The position numbers and the translations under genes are program-made. Shown here one piece after another: positions 4,611 through 5,198 of a stretch of 5,198 nucleotides of DNA; within the stretch, counting starts at the first letter, position 1; the number at the start of each line of letters is the position of its first letter. The notes beneath the pieces are model-generated. The model searched no databases. It had not been told where the DNA came from and saw nothing but the letters and a program-made list of their open reading frames with translations. The stretch lies in contig JAGOBQ010000330.1 of NCBI GenBank assembly GCA_017999215.1, positions 1 to 5,198 of the forward strand. The letters run 5' to 3'. Source of the stretch: Thermoanaerobaculia bacterium (lineage in GTDB: Bacteria > Acidobacteriota > Thermoanaerobaculia > UBA5066).

Positions 4611-5198
4611 ATGGAAGAGACGACGACCCCCGCCCCCGAGACCGCCGGCAAGGACTTCATCCGCGAGATCGTCGAGGACGACCTCGCGACGGGAAAGCAC
4701 TCGAAGATCGCGACCCGCTTCCCGCCCGAGCCGAACGGCTACCTCCACATCGGCCACGCCAAGTCGATCTGCCTCAACTTCGGCGTCGCGAAGGAGTACG
4801 GGGGGACCTGCAACCTCCGCTACGACGACACGAACCCGCTCAAGGAGGACGTCGAGTACGTCGACGCGATCGAGGCCGACGTGAAATGGCTCGGATTCGA
4901 CTGGAACGGGAAGTTCTACGCGTCGGACTACTTCGGCAGGCTCTACGACTTCGCCGAGGAGCTGATCCGGCGTGGGAAGGCGTTCGTCTGCGACCTGACG
5001 GCCGACGAGGTCCGCGCCACGCGCGGCACGCTGACCGAGCCGGGGAAGAACAGCCCGTTCCGCGACCGCCCGGTCGAGGAGAACCTCGACCTCTTCCGCC
5101 GGATGCGCGCCGGCGAGTTCGCCGACGGCTCGCGGACGCTCCGGGCGAAGATCGACATGGCCTCCCCGAACATCAACCTGCGCGACCCGGCGCTCTAC
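4611..5198 (+). CDS. glnS: Glutaminyl-tRNA synthetase (GlnRS), N-terminal 196 residues, runs off the right edge
   Basis: This class I synthetase charges tRNA-Gln with glutamine. The visible part matches the catalytic domain closely: DFIREIVEDDLATGKH (15-30), TRFPPEPNGYLHIGHAKS (35-52) with a perfect HIGH motif at 46-49, and CNLRYDDTNPLKEDVEYV (67-84), with the Asp pair used for substrate recognition. RGTLTEPGKNSPFRDR (138-153) and LRAKIDMASPN (177-187) follow. This is GlnRS rather than GluRS because of the FPPEPNGYLHIGHAKS and DDTNP-KED patterns. The complete protein should be about 550-580 residues; the KMSKS-like motif and the beta-barrel anticodon-binding domains lie beyond the window. The ATG at 4611 has GAGG at 4601-4604 overlapping the gltX TGA, 6 nt upstream, and only 8 bp separate the genes, so translation is probably coupled. 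Bacterial GlnRS genes are thought to descend from a eukaryotic gene by transfer. No frame disruption is seen. Confidence 0.97.
   Translation, partial: MEETTTPAPETAGKDFIREIVEDDLATGKHSKIATRFPPEPNGYLHIGHAKSICLNFGVAKEYGGTCNLRYDDTNPLKEDVEYVDAIEADVKWLGFDWNGKFYASDYFGRLYDFAEELIRRGKAFVCDLTADEVRATRGTLTEPGKNSPFRDRPVEENLDLFRRMRAGEFADGSRTLRAKIDMASPNINLRDPALY

Overview
The window is very GC-rich, densely coded bacterial DNA with strong C/G preference at third codon positions. Two proteins carry Sec signal peptides and one is a periplasmic-type HtrA protease, which suggests a Gram-negative (diderm) bacterium. A separate glutaminyl-tRNA synthetase and a zinc-ligand-free GluRS fit several high-GC lineages. 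An Acidobacteriota-like or similar soil/sediment bacterium is my guess, but the sequence alone does not fix the phylum.

Layout. (1) 1-187, minus strand: the N-terminal DNA-binding half of an Rrf2-type regulator, cut off by a perfect 20-bp inverted repeat at the window edge. (2) 240-1556, plus: an exported HtrA/DegP serine protease with two PDZ domains, divergent from the regulator across a short AT-rich promoter gap. (3) 1564-1597: a perfect 14-bp hairpin between two convergent genes, probably a bidirectional terminator. (4) 1602-2144, minus: an exported peroxiredoxin whose reading frame is interrupted by one in-frame TGA, exactly at the peroxidatic cysteine of the P-x3-T-x2-C motif. A SECIS-like hairpin follows immediately. 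The best reading is one 180-residue selenoprotein, which an ordinary gene caller would split into two pieces. (5) 2214-3125, minus: an EamA/DMT-family 10-helix transporter upstream of and co-oriented with the peroxiredoxin. (6) 3126-3177: a 52-bp divergent promoter gap with a mirrored TATCAT element close to each start codon and no Shine-Dalgarno. (7) 3178-4602, plus: glutamyl-tRNA synthetase. (8) 4611 to the right edge, plus: the N-terminal 196 residues of glutaminyl-tRNA synthetase, 8 bp after gltX and surely co-transcribed.

Functional picture. The left half deals with the cell envelope: an exported protease for damaged proteins, a regulator beside it, and an exported selenium-dependent peroxidase. 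The right half is a translation operon that charges tRNA-Glu and tRNA-Gln directly. The most notable item is the predicted secreted selenocysteine peroxiredoxin. It implies that the genome also carries selA, selB, selC and selD, none of which lie in this window.
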